Assembly: GCA_004557455.1 (NCBI GenBank)
Contig: SFDX01000037.1
Span: 1 to 20,679 of the forward strand
Direction of reading: 5' to 3'
Origin: Akkermansia muciniphila
Lineage (GTDB): Bacteria; Verrucomicrobiota; Verrucomicrobiia; Verrucomicrobiales; Akkermansiaceae
DNA: 20,679 nucleotides
A model generated the notes under the pieces. That model saw only the letters and a list, made by a program, of their open reading frames with translations, ran no database searches and was not told the DNA's origin. Below are positions 13,449-20,679 of this stretch, in pieces (position 1 is the first letter of the stretch; each line of letters starts with the position of its first letter). Position numbers and translations under genes: made by a program.

Positions 13449-13965
13449 TCCGAGGGAGAACGCAAGCTCCTTAAAAAAGAAAGCGCGCGAGTAGCAAAGA
13501 GGTGCTCAGATTTTACAGACGGATTTTACATCCCCGGGGAATCCCCTCGATTGGGTACCTCCGGTTGAAGCTTCGGTAGCGGACGAGTCCCGATTTTGCG
13601 CGCCTGATTTGACGGAGTGCCAGATAATCACTCCCGCACGCGAATCCGGAATTAGCACGGGTGGGTGTGTCAGAGAAAGGTACACACCTTAACTCTCTAC
13701 GGGAGAGGGGAGCGAAGCGGCCTCAGCACAGAATGCAGTGGGCTGCGGGGACGTTGTACATGCAAAAATCGTCAGTTCAACGGAATGAGCTTGTGGCGAG
13801 GGGCCGCAACTATTAGATGCTTTGTTCAAAGATTCGCCGAAGTCTAGTTACATTTGGCTCTCGGGTTAAGGAGAATCTCGCTCGGAGAACCTGACGAGTG
13901 TGCATATGTGGTATTCTACGGTATAATCCGGTAGTCTCCGCTCTTTGAGGGGCGGGGCTGCTGCG
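13449..13965. other. ~500-nt stretch without a recognisable gene
   Basis: Short open frames exist on both strands, but none has family-like content or a plausible start. The stretch contains a GGTGTGTC/CACACC hairpin (13664-13688) that resembles the one near the IS3-type remnant, and a TATAAT (13922-13927) on the plus strand without a good -35. I see no tRNA, tmRNA or rRNA motif. It probably holds decayed mobile-element sequence plus the 3' region of the TPM-like gene. Confidence 0.5.
13664..13688. repeat. Second GGTGTGTC/CACACC hairpin
   Basis: GGTGTGT (13664-13670) and ACACACC (13682-13688) are inverted copies around CAGAGAAAGGT. Sequence and geometry match the hairpin at 10035-10060, including an A/G-rich loop. 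It may be the end of another copy of the same element type. Confidence 0.4.
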
Positions 13966-15846
13966 TTACAGAGAGGGGGTAGATTTAGCGACGTGACCGG
14001 TCATGTAGCTGACGCAGCGGCTGACGCCGGCGCCGTAGGGAGAGCCGAGGCGGAGGTCCGGCTTGGTTTCGCGGAGTTTTCCGGAGTGGCGGTGATTGCG
14101 GTAGAAGAGGTAAGCGAGAGCGAGCGCGGTCAGGAGGACAGCGCCGGCGGTCAGGGCGTGGCTGACACCGGGTATTGCCAGCAGAGCCTCGATTTTCTGC
14201 GAGATGGATTTCTTCTCGGGCTTGTCCACGGGGCGCATGGGGATGTCGATGCGCGGGGGCAGGGCCCCCGTGCAGTCCTTGGGCGTGATAAACTGCCCGG
14301 ACATGGGGAGCAACTGTGCATGGATACTGCGTACGGCCGCCAAGATACCCTCCACGCGGTCGCCGGCCTTGGTTGCGGCAAGGCGCACCGCATTGCGGCG
14401 GGCATCACGCTGAGCCTCGTCACCGGGGATGTTGCAGTAGCCCAGGTCGATGGAATCCGGGGTACCGGGAGTGTAGCGGATGACGACACCGTGTTCGAAG
14501 GTAGGCACAAGCGCGTGGGTGATAGCGGGAGCCGAGAGCTCGGTCGGGATGCTTTCCGCGCCCTGCACGAGCACGACATAGATGCGGAAGGATGAAGACG
14601 CATTGGTATTGCGCAGAAGATAGTCCACATCATCCGCCTCCGGGGCAGAAAGAAGCCCGGCGGGATCACAGAGATCCGAGCTGTTTTTCGTGCGACGCCG
14701 GAAGTGGTCGATATACAGGCGCAGAAGATCGCCTTGCTCTGCCGAAGCATTGCGACGGGACGGCTTCGGGCGGCGGGGCTCCTGCTTCTTGGCGGACTGC
14801 TGCTGCGGCTGCTCGGGGAATAGGGCGGCAAAACTGTCCGCCAAGCGGCCGTCCATCAGCATACTGTAATCCGTAGGGGTCCACCTCGGCAGGTGAGCAG
14901 CGTTTCCGTTCGGCACCGGGGCGGGTGTTTGCGGAGCGGTGGGGGTATCCGTCACCTCCTCCGCAACGGCATCATCCTCTGTTGCCTCGGGCACCTCCTC
15001 GGCAATGGCATCCTCGCCCGCGGCGGCGGTGGGTGGAGTCGGCGCCGTGGGCGCAGCAACGGCGGGGGAAAGCGCAGGGAGCGTCAGCAGGGCAGAGCAG
15101 AGCAGCACCCCGGGCAGTACACCACCGCGCCGCTTAGCCAAGTCCCTGTTGACGGCATGGGAGCGGACGGCGATCTGCGTGACGGCCTCCTCCATCACCC
15201 GCTTGAGCGCCGCAAGCATCGAACGCTCACGGAACTGCAGCATACCCCCGAGAATAGCGCTGTTAATGCGCATGGGCTCCACATAGGGATCCAACATATA
15301 CCCCCAAGAAAAACAGGCGGCATTTAACTGCACATCCAGTACCAGCATGAGGAACCAGCGCTGATCCACCGGCGGAGGAATGGGGTGCCGCCAGTCCAAG
15401 AAGGCGGCCTTCACCCGGCGCAGCATCCGCTGCACGGCATTACCTGTCTCCGACTCATCCTCCTCCCGCGCCTCACCCGGAGTCCCCATGCGCACGGATA
15501 CCTCGGAGAGCAACTTGGGACGCTGCCGCAGGCCGAAGCTATTGTCATCTATTTCCGCATGGTTCAGAATCCAGTGCGCCAAGGTGCTGAAACTCCTTTT
15601 CTCCCCACAGTCCGTAATGTAGACGCAGGGCACCACCGGAGGGAGCTTGCGCTCCAAGGCCTCCAGAAAGCGCACCAACTCCGCACGGTCCCTGTTGCAG
15701 AGCGCCCCCGCCACATCGTGCACACGGCTGAAGCGCACCTTCTCCGCTGTGAACTTCTGCTCCGCCACAGCCAAACTATACCCGCAGCCCGGGCACGCAG
15801 CCGCGCTGTGGTGAATGGTGGAAAAGCATTTGGGACAAATCGGCAC
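13966..15846 (-). CDS. Zinc-ribbon, TPM-like two-TM membrane protein
   Basis: The product has 626 aa. The N-terminus has a zinc ribbon (CPKC at 4-7 and CPGC at 18-21). Residues ~35-235 (SRVHDVAGALCNRDRAELVRFL, then PCVYITDC, then RWFLMLVLDVQ) have the strand-helix phrasing of TPM domains (the YgcG-type family). A TM segment follows (~241-264), then an Ala/Pro/Glu-rich low-complexity linker. A second TPM-like stretch (~390-530, with DPAGLLSAPEADDVDYLL and FRIYVVLVQGAESIP) leads to a second TM (~565-587) and a basic C-terminal tail ending near RLGSPYGAGVSRC. I infer a cytosolic N-terminal half and an exported second half. The TPM assignments are by pattern and tentative; TPM domains have been linked to membrane-complex assembly or phosphatase activity. 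A TATAAA lies 7 nt before the start. No terminator is visible. Confidence 0.65.
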   Translation of the reverse strand: MPICPKCFSTIHHSAAACPGCGYSLAVAEQKFTAEKVRFSRVHDVAGALCNRDRAELVRFLEALERKLPPVVPCVYITDCGEKRSFSTLAHWILNHAEIDDNSFGLRQRPKLLSEVSVRMGTPGEAREEDESETGNAVQRMLRRVKAAFLDWRHPIPPPVDQRWFLMLVLDVQLNAACFSWGYMLDPYVEPMRINSAILGGMLQFRERSMLAALKRVMEEAVTQIAVRSHAVNRDLAKRRGGVLPGVLLCSALLTLPALSPAVAAPTAPTPPTAAAGEDAIAEEVPEATEDDAVAEEVTDTPTAPQTPAPVPNGNAAHLPRWTPTDYSMLMDGRLADSFAALFPEQPQQQSAKKQEPRRPKPSRRNASAEQGDLLRLYIDHFRRRTKNSSDLCDPAGLLSAPEADDVDYLLRNTNASSSFRIYVVLVQGAESIPTELSAPAITHALVPTFEHGVVIRYTPGTPDSIDLGYCNIPGDEAQRDARRNAVRLAATKAGDRVEGILAAVRSIHAQLLPMSGQFITPKDCTGALPPRIDIPMRPVDKPEKKSISQKIEALLAIPGVSHALTAGAVLLTALALAYLFYRNHRHSGKLRETKPDLRLGSPYGAGVSRCVSYMTGHVAKSTPSL

Positions 15847-15853
15847 GGCCTCT

Positions 15854-15859
15854 TTTATA
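15854..15859 (-). promoter_or_regulatory. Candidate -10 box of the TPM-like gene
   Basis: TATAAA on the minus strand ends 7 nt before the ATG at 15846. At the proper distance the -35 is poor (TTCATT); a TTGACT exists but 22 nt away. It is listed mainly because the spacing to the start codon repeats the leaderless pattern of other genes here. Confidence 0.3.
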
Positions 15860-15988
15860 GCGCTAATGCTTCGGAAAATGAAGTCAAAACAGCGTCAACT
15901 CCTGCGCAGCGTCTGCGAGCGCCCTTCCCATCGGGGTTCCCGTGCGCGTCTTTTTTCATGCCGAAATTGTAAAACAATCAAGAATGGT

Positions 15989-16300
15989 TTAATGTTTGTT
16001 CTTGCTGCGCAGGGTATGCAGACGTGCATCCATCTTGGGTCGCAGGTTTTCCCCGATCCAAGCGAAGGCCGCAGCCAGGCCCTCGGCAGCATAGATACGA
16101 CCGATGTGAGCCTCCACCCCCGTGGCGTTACCGGTGAGGCGCAGGAAGTTGTTAGTCGTAAACTCGGTAAAGAGTTTGCCGTCGATGGTGCCGCCGTTAA
16201 AGCTCAGAATCCACTCGCGCACATAGAGCGCCAGAACAGCATCGCCGATCCACGCCTGCGCGCGGCAGACCGGGTCAGCATCCGGAGGTAAGGTAGACAT
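15989..16300 (-). CDS. Stand-alone RNase III-like mini protein
   Basis: The product has 103 aa from ATG16300. An upstream in-frame ATG at 16366 is rejected because its codons lie in the nuoC terminator. AQAWIGDAVLALYVREWIL (residues 14-32) is the RNase III signature helix (GDAVL at 19-23), and GVEAHIGRIYAAEGL (61-75) matches the second conserved helix (EAxIGAIYLDGG). There is no double-stranded-RNA-binding domain, and the size resembles Mini-III ribonucleases, which trim 23S rRNA ends in Firmicutes. The usual ERLEFLGD acidic cluster is only partly kept (QAWIGD), so activity is uncertain. It might instead be a degenerate, structural or ribosome-linked homologue. No Shine-Dalgarno sequence is present. 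Confidence 0.65.
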   Translation of the reverse strand: MSTLPPDADPVCRAQAWIGDAVLALYVREWILSFNGGTIDGKLFTEFTTNNFLRLTGNATGVEAHIGRIYAAEGLAAAFAWIGENLRPKMDARLHTLRSKNKH

Positions 16301-16321
16301 AGTGTGACGTATCGTTTGCGG

Positions 16322-16361
16322 AAAAAGCAACCGCCGTGCCGAGAGGCTTGACGGCGGTTGC
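16322..16361 (-). terminator. Rho-independent terminator after nuoC
   Basis: Perfect 11-bp inverted repeat GCAACCGCCGT (16327-16337) / ACGGCGGTTGC (16351-16361) with a 13-nt loop. On the minus strand a TTTTT run follows (16326-16322). It starts 21 nt past the nuoC stop and closes the nuoBC transcript. Confidence 0.85.
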
Positions 16362-16381
16362 AACAAACCTGCAACGGAGGC

Positions 16382-16954
16382 TCAGGCACGGGGCCCCGGC
16401 TCACGGGAGCCGGCCGTAGTGCCCGGTCGGGTCGTGAAAGGACCGCCCTCCGTGGGAGCCACCTCGGTAAAGGCCATGCCCGCCTGCTCAAACTCCTTAC
16501 CCGCCACTGGGAAGTCCTTGCGCAGCGGATTGTAGGGGTAGCCGTCCCACATCATGATGCGGCGCAGATCCGGGTGACCGGTGAACTCAATGCCCATCAG
16601 GTCGAACTGCTCGCGCTCCAGCCAGTTGGCAGAGCGCCAAACCGGTACCATCGAGGGGACTGCGGGAGCCGGGCCCGCCACGGGGCAGCGCACCAAGAGG
16701 TTAGCCCCCGTCTCTGCCTGCGTGATGGTGTAGTTCGTCTCGTAGCGCGGCTCCTCGCCCAAGTGGTCAACGGAGGAGACACACACCAACATGTCGAACC
16801 CGCAGGTGTGCTTGGCAAAAGTCATCACTGCCGTCAAATCCTCCGGCGCGACCGTTAGGGTCGTATCGCCGCGGAACTCCTTTGCCTTCACCTGCGGAAA
16901 CCGCTCGGTAATCTTTGCCGCCGCTGCCTGCTGCAGCTCTGTAAGTTTGGCCAT
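16382..16954 (-). CDS. nuoC: NADH-quinone oxidoreductase subunit C
   Basis: The product has 190 aa, typical for a separate NuoC (30-kDa subunit, not fused to NuoD). The diagnostic C-terminal block is clear: SANWLEREQFDLMGIEFTGH, then PDLRRIMMWDGYPYNPLRKDFP (about residues 108-150). The N-terminal half shows the expected VKAKEFRGDTTLTVAPEDL strands. It belongs to the peripheral arm of complex I, next to NuoB and NuoD, on the cytosolic face. The gene follows nuoB by 27 nt on the same strand and is followed by a strong terminator, so nuoD is not in this transcript. The last ~25 residues (Thr/Gly/Pro/Arg-rich) are a non-conserved tail. No Shine-Dalgarno sequence is seen; coupling to nuoB is plausible. 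Confidence 0.93.
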   Translation of the reverse strand: MAKLTELQQAAAAKITERFPQVKAKEFRGDTTLTVAPEDLTAVMTFAKHTCGFDMLVCVSSVDHLGEEPRYETNYTITQAETGANLLVRCPVAGPAPAVPSMVPVWRSANWLEREQFDLMGIEFTGHPDLRRIMMWDGYPYNPLRKDFPVAGKEFEQAGMAFTEVAPTEGGPFTTRPGTTAGSREPGPRA

Positions 16955-16984
16955 GGTTTTTCAGTGTAAATGGTGTGGGGCTAA

Positions 16985-17581
16985 TCAATCGGATACGCCG
17001 TCTACGGCAATGCTTGCGCGGATGGTGCCTGCATTCGGGGCCTCGCGCAGCGAGTGCTCCTTGAAGAAGTCCTTGAGCGGGTGATTCGTTGCCATAATCT
17101 TGTCCTGCAACGTGATGAGCCCTTGCAGAAGCGCCTCCGGGCGGGGCGGGCAACCGGAGATGTACACGTCCACCGGTACAATCTTGTCCACACCCTGCAG
17201 CACGGAGTAGCTGCGGAACATACCGCCGGAGCAAGCACATGCGCCGCAGGCGATGCACCACTTCGGTTCCGGCATCTGGTCCCAAATGCGGCGCACCAGC
17301 ATCGCCATCTTGTAGGTAATCGTGCCGCAGATAAACATGAAATCCGCCTGCCGGGGGGCGTAGCGGTTCACCTCTGCGCCGAAGCGGGAGATGTCGTAGC
17401 GGGAGCACGAGGCAGCCATGTATTCAATGGCGCAGCAGGAGGTGCCCATAGGCATCGGCCAAAGAGAGTATTTCTGCATCCAGTTGATGGCGGCCTCCAC
17501 CGTGGTGTAGACGAAGCCGCCGTCTGCATCCGGGTCGCACATGTAATTCTGCTCTATTGTCTGTTGGTCTTCACTAGCCAT
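16985..17581 (-). CDS. nuoB: NADH-quinone oxidoreductase subunit B
   Basis: The product has 198 aa from ATG17581 (MASEDQQTIEQNY). All ligands of iron-sulfur cluster N2 are present: C49-C50 (TSCCAIEYMA), C115 (GACACSGGMF) and C144 (SGCPPRPEA), with spacings identical to those I recall for E. coli NuoB. GTITYKMAMLVRRIWDQMPEPKW matches the family. N2 hands electrons to quinone in complex I. In-frame ATGs at 17626 and 17749 extend the frame, but a TTGAAG-N17-TATGCT promoter overlaps 17626, so the shorter form is favoured. It is divergent from bamA. nuoA is not upstream of it, contrary to the usual nuoABCD order. Confidence 0.95.
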   Translation of the reverse strand: MASEDQQTIEQNYMCDPDADGGFVYTTVEAAINWMQKYSLWPMPMGTSCCAIEYMAASCSRYDISRFGAEVNRYAPRQADFMFICGTITYKMAMLVRRIWDQMPEPKWCIACGACACSGGMFRSYSVLQGVDKIVPVDVYISGCPPRPEALLQGLITLQDKIMATNHPLKDFFKEHSLREAPNAGTIRASIAVDGVSD

Positions 17582-17621
17582 ATCGGTGAAACGCGCGGGA
17601 TATGCCTGCCGCACTGCCCCA

Positions 17622-17650
17622 AGCATACCCGATTCGGGGCCGAACTTCAA
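17622..17650 (-). promoter_or_regulatory. Candidate promoter of nuoBC
   Basis: On the minus strand: TTGAAG (17650-17645), a 17-nt spacer, TATGCT (17627-17622). Transcription would start near 17615 and give a leader of about 34 nt to ATG17581. It overlaps an alternative ATG at 17626 and so argues against that start. Confidence 0.45.
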
Positions 17651-17705
17651 GCCTAAATTCACTTTTGAGCATAAAAAGAAAATGCAAGGGGTGCAGAATA
17701 TAGGC

Positions 17706-17733
17706 TTGACATAGGAGCGGTAGCCGTTACAAT
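17706..17733 (+). promoter_or_regulatory. Promoter of bamA, abutting the start codon
   Basis: TTGACA (17706-17711), a 16-nt spacer, TACAAT (17728-17733). The ATG at 17740 is 6 nt past the -10, so the expected transcription start is the A of the ATG or within one base of it: a leaderless message. No Shine-Dalgarno sequence exists. Confidence 0.6.
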
Positions 17734-17739
17734 GACTCC

Positions 17740-20355
17740 ATGCACACACCCACGACGCAACGGGTAGCCCAGATGCTTGCCCTTTCCCTTTCCGTAGGCT
17801 GCGCAGTCTGCGCCCAAGAATCCACCGGAGATCCCTTTATGGATGCAATGGTGGAGGACCAGCGCAAGGCGGCCGAGGCCCGCAAACAAGCGGCTGAGCA
17901 ACAGGCGCAGCAGACCGAGGGTACCGCTGCTGCGGTAGACCCCTCACTGAACCTTCACGAACGCCAGAAGGAGGCGGACCGCGAGACGCGCTTGGTGAAT
18001 GTTGCCGATGAGACCCGCCTGATCAGTGAGGCGGAGCTGCAGCGCGAGCTGGGGGAGGGCAGCGGTATTCAGGGTGGGGAGGAGGCCTTGGCCGGCAAGA
18101 CCGTCAACAGTGTGCGCTTGGAGTTTGCGTCTGCGGAACGGACGGTGCCTGCTGCGCGTATCATGGATGTCATCCAGACCCGCGCGGGCAGCAAATACGT
18201 TCCCTTGCGGGTCAATACGGACTTGGAGCGCCTGATCGAGCGCGGCTATGTGCACCCGGATGCGCGTGTGCTTGCTACCCCGCGCGGCGAGGGGGTGGAT
18301 GTGGTGTTTGTGGTGCGCACGGCGGATGTGTTGAGCGGTGTGGGTTTTGAGGGCAACAACTTCTTTGATTCCGAGGACTTGCGCCCCGTGACCAAGCTTG
18401 CGAGCGGACGCCCGCTCAGCGACAGGGAGCTCGCCCGCGCGCGCGCCGAGATTATCAAGTTTTACCAGCAGGCGGGCTTTCCCGATGCTCAGGTGACGTG
18501 GCGTGCGACCTCCACCGCGCGCAATGAGTACAAGGATGTCATCTTCTCCATCAGGGAGGGCGATCGTATCCATGTGACGCGTATCGAATTCGAGGGCAAC
18601 AAGCGCTTTGACAGTGAGCAGTTGCGCCTAATCATGAAGACCAAGGAGCGCGGCTGGTTCAAGCCCTTGGCTTGGGTCACCAAGAACGGCCGCTTGGATC
18701 GCGAGGTGTTGGATGATGACCTGCAGGCACTCGTGCGCCACTACCGCAACTACGGTTATCTGCGCGCGGCTGTAACGAAGGTGGATACTTTCGCCGCCGA
18801 GGGCAGCAGCCGAAAGAACTTGGGCTTCAAGATTTATCTCAATGAGGGCCCGCTCTACCGCGTGCGACACGTTACCTTCGGGCCGATGAAGGTCTATACG
18901 CCCAAGGAGCTCTCCCCCGGTCTCAGCATGTTGGATAACGATATCTACTCGCTGCAGAAGGTCTCCGATGATGTGGAGATGATCCGCTCCTACTACGGGG
19001 CAAAGGGTTATGCCGATGCCGAGGTGAACCCGGATATTACGGAGGTGGGTGTGGATGATAAGGGTGTTCGCCTGATTGATATTCGCTATAATATCGAGGA
19101 GGGTAACCCCTATCGCGTAGGGCGTATCAATCTTACCGGTAACACCAAGACGCGAAGCCACGTCATCCTGCGCGAGCTCCCGGTCAAGTCCGGCAGTAAC
19201 CTCAATTCCGTGGACCTGCAGACGGCTAAGAAGCGTCTGGATAACCTCAAGTACTTCGATTATGTCGACATTTCCCAGGCTTCGTCGCCGGTGGCGGGCT
19301 ATCGTGACATTGATGTGACGGTGCACGAGCAGGGGACGGGGCAGTTCCAGGTCGGTGTGCGCTTCTCCAGCATCCAGAATGCGTCGATCTACGTCAGCAC
19401 CACGCAATCCAACTTCGATATCGCCGGCTTCCTCACGGGTTCCTTTGTGGGTGGCGGTCAGCGCCTGACGGTGACGGGTGATCTCGGTTTCGATTACCAG
19501 AGCGCCCGCATTCACTTGCTTGAGCCTTGGTTCCTGGATTCCCGCTTGGCTCTCGGCAATGAGGTGTTCTTCTCCAGTAGCTCCTATATCAGTGATTACT
19601 ACACCCAGCGCAATTTCGGTTATGCCGTTACGCTGAACAAGGCACTCAACGATTACCACTCGGTGAATCTGGAGTACCGCATCGAGAACTTCCGCCTGCG
19701 CCCGGAGGACGATGCACCTCCCTTCTTCCGCGACAACATGGGTTCCTTTACGCGCAGCCACCTCTCCCTAGGGTATACCTATGATTCTCGCGATGCCATC
19801 ATCACCCCGCGCAAGGGCGGCCATTTCCGCCTGAGCGGTGGCTGGAGCGGCCCGGGTAGCACCGTGCAGACCTACAGCGCTGCGATGGAGGGTTCTTACT
19901 ACTACAACTCGTTCTGGGATTCGATTTTCAGCGTCAACTTTGCGATGGAGACGGTGGATGCCTTGGACAACAACAAGCAGGTGCCCCTCTTCGAGCGCTG
20001 CTACCTCGGTGGTCCGAATAACCTCCGCGGCTTCAAGTACCACGATGTAGGCGGCATCGACCCCGCCCTCGCCGGCAGCGAATCCATGGGCGGGCGCTCC
20101 TCTGCTTTCGCCCAGTTCGAAGTCAGCCTCCCCCTCGTGGACTCCATCCGCTTTGCGACCTTCTTTGACATCGGTTTCGTGAACGAAAAGGCCTTTGACT
20201 TCAAGGGTAACAAGTTCGCTGCCGACTGGGGTATCGGCCTTCGACTCAACCTTCCCATCGGGCCCATTGCCGTCGATTACGCCATGCCCATCCGCTCCGA
20301 CAACGCCGTCGACAGCGGCGGTCAATTCCAATTCTACGTGGACGCCAAGTACTGA
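17740..20355 (+). CDS. bamA: Outer-membrane protein assembly factor BamA
   Basis: The product has 871 aa. The signal peptide is ~1-25 (cut near CAVCA, then QE), followed by a charged, Gln/Ala-rich helical extension (~33-105) not found in E. coli BamA. Five POTRA domains follow (roughly 121-194, 195-274, 276-371, 373-455, 457-530), recognisable by GNxxFxxxxL phrases such as VGFEGNNFFDSEDL, IEFEGNKRFDSEQL and INLTGNTKTRSHVI. The C-terminal 16-strand barrel (~535-871) contains the lid-loop motif LRGF (762-765; VRGF in E. coli) and ends in an aromatic (FYVDAKY), as outer-membrane barrels do. It folds and inserts other barrel proteins. A promoter abuts its start, and a terminator follows. Confidence 0.95.
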   Translation: MHTPTTQRVAQMLALSLSVGCAVCAQESTGDPFMDAMVEDQRKAAEARKQAAEQQAQQTEGTAAAVDPSLNLHERQKEADRETRLVNVADETRLISEAELQRELGEGSGIQGGEEALAGKTVNSVRLEFASAERTVPAARIMDVIQTRAGSKYVPLRVNTDLERLIERGYVHPDARVLATPRGEGVDVVFVVRTADVLSGVGFEGNNFFDSEDLRPVTKLASGRPLSDRELARARAEIIKFYQQAGFPDAQVTWRATSTARNEYKDVIFSIREGDRIHVTRIEFEGNKRFDSEQLRLIMKTKERGWFKPLAWVTKNGRLDREVLDDDLQALVRHYRNYGYLRAAVTKVDTFAAEGSSRKNLGFKIYLNEGPLYRVRHVTFGPMKVYTPKELSPGLSMLDNDIYSLQKVSDDVEMIRSYYGAKGYADAEVNPDITEVGVDDKGVRLIDIRYNIEEGNPYRVGRINLTGNTKTRSHVILRELPVKSGSNLNSVDLQTAKKRLDNLKYFDYVDISQASSPVAGYRDIDVTVHEQGTGQFQVGVRFSSIQNASIYVSTTQSNFDIAGFLTGSFVGGGQRLTVTGDLGFDYQSARIHLLEPWFLDSRLALGNEVFFSSSSYISDYYTQRNFGYAVTLNKALNDYHSVNLEYRIENFRLRPEDDAPPFFRDNMGSFTRSHLSLGYTYDSRDAIITPRKGGHFRLSGGWSGPGSTVQTYSAAMEGSYYYNSFWDSIFSVNFAMETVDALDNNKQVPLFERCYLGGPNNLRGFKYHDVGGIDPALAGSESMGGRSSAFAQFEVSLPLVDSIRFATFFDIGFVNEKAFDFKGNKFAADWGIGLRLNLPIGPIAVDYAMPIRSDNAVDSGGQFQFYVDAKY

Positions 20356-20379
20356 TCCCCTTTACAGGCGTTCTTCAAG

Positions 20380-20417
20380 GCCCCCTCTCCTCACCCGAGC
20401 GGGGGCTTTTCTGTTTT
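20380..20417 (+). terminator. Rho-independent terminator after bamA
   Basis: GCCCCC (20380-20385) pairs with GGGGGC (20401-20406) and is followed by TTTT-CTG-TTTT. A second perfect 7-bp hairpin, ACCCGAG/CTCGGGT, follows at 20418-20436; ACCCGAG also occurs inside the first loop (20393-20399), so the two hairpins can exchange pairing. Confidence 0.7.
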
Positions 20418-20584
20418 ACCCGAGTCCACCTCGGGTGACTTGCTTTATTCATTTCTAATGCTGTAGTCAAGTCCGAATCCAATTTTTCTTTATTTTTCAA
20501 GGGGTTTCGCCATATTCTGTTCTTCGAGACTATTCTTATACATCCTACCCATTTTTCACTCAACTCGTTGACTCTCAATGATTA

Positions 20585-20679
20585 TTACTCCGGCAATGAA
20601 TGATTGTCGTCAGCGGCATACGCCACCTTCGGATGCTGGAATAGTTTGGCCACCGTTGTCGGATCCTGGCTTCTTTTTT
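20585..20679 (-). CDS. C-terminal end of an unidentified minus-strand gene
   Basis: Read inward from the window edge, the minus strand is open to the TAA at 20585-20587 and gives KRSQDPTTVAKLFQHPKVAY, then AADDNHSLPE. The composition is protein-like, and the AT-rich 140 nt between here and the bamA terminator fit an intergenic region. At ~31 codons it is too short to assign a family; it may also be a chance frame. Confidence 0.4.
   Translation of the reverse strand, partial: KRSQDPTTVAKLFQHPKVAYAADDNHSLPE

Noticed and set aside
9301..13960. CRISPR array or tRNA-linked integration site in the accessory scar
   Set aside because: No regularly spaced direct repeats, no cas-like frames, no tRNA cloverleaf and no integrase were found by eye.
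16301..16366. Upstream ATG16366 as start of the RNase III-like gene
   Set aside because: Codons between 16366 and 16300 overlap the nuoC terminator hairpin and T-run.

Overview
The window looks like a high-GC bacterial chromosome, most likely Verrucomicrobiota (Akkermansia-like). The pointers are a PEP-CTERM-type C-terminus at the left edge (Pro-Glu-Pro, hydrophobic stretch, RRRRK), diderm envelope genes (bamA, a LolA-like protein, a lipoprotein), nuoB/nuoC, and an almost complete lack of Shine-Dalgarno sequences. This placement is an inference from gene content.

Layout. 1-754: the tail of a PEP-CTERM protein and a small lipoprotein. 926-2242 (minus): a LolA-like lipoprotein-sorting protein followed 3 nt later by a two-TM, helical-repeat-like membrane protein. 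2382-6619 (plus): a tight three-gene unit of an exported ankyrin-repeat protein, a membrane-anchored vWA protein with a MIDAS motif, and a cytosolic FHA protein with eight 54-nt Pro/Glu repeats and a C-terminal DUF4384-like domain. 6717-9296: clpB.

9300-13960 is an accessory scar. It contains the first ~34 codons of an IS481-like transposase, an internal piece of a dGTPase-like gene, an IS3-type OrfA fragment, an odd GC-rich non-coding block, strong inverted repeats, an AT-richer WG-repeat gene, and an IS256-family transposase interrupted by one in-frame amber codon. About 500 nt without a gene follows.

13966-17581 (minus): a zinc-ribbon/TPM-like two-TM protein, a stand-alone RNase III-like mini-protein, and nuoB-nuoC closed by a clear rho-independent terminator. 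17740-20355 (plus): bamA, divergent from nuoB, with a terminator. At the right edge the C-terminus of an unidentified minus-strand gene is visible.

For several genes (ankyrin gene, bamA, LolA-like gene, TPM-like gene, IS481-like fragment) a -10 hexamer ends only 6-9 nt before the start codon. Together with the absent Shine-Dalgarno sequences this suggests leaderless transcription as a common mode here. The most novel candidate unit is the ankyrin-vWA-FHA operon: an exported module, a membrane module and a cytosolic phosphopeptide-reader-type module encoded together. All functional links between them are inference.
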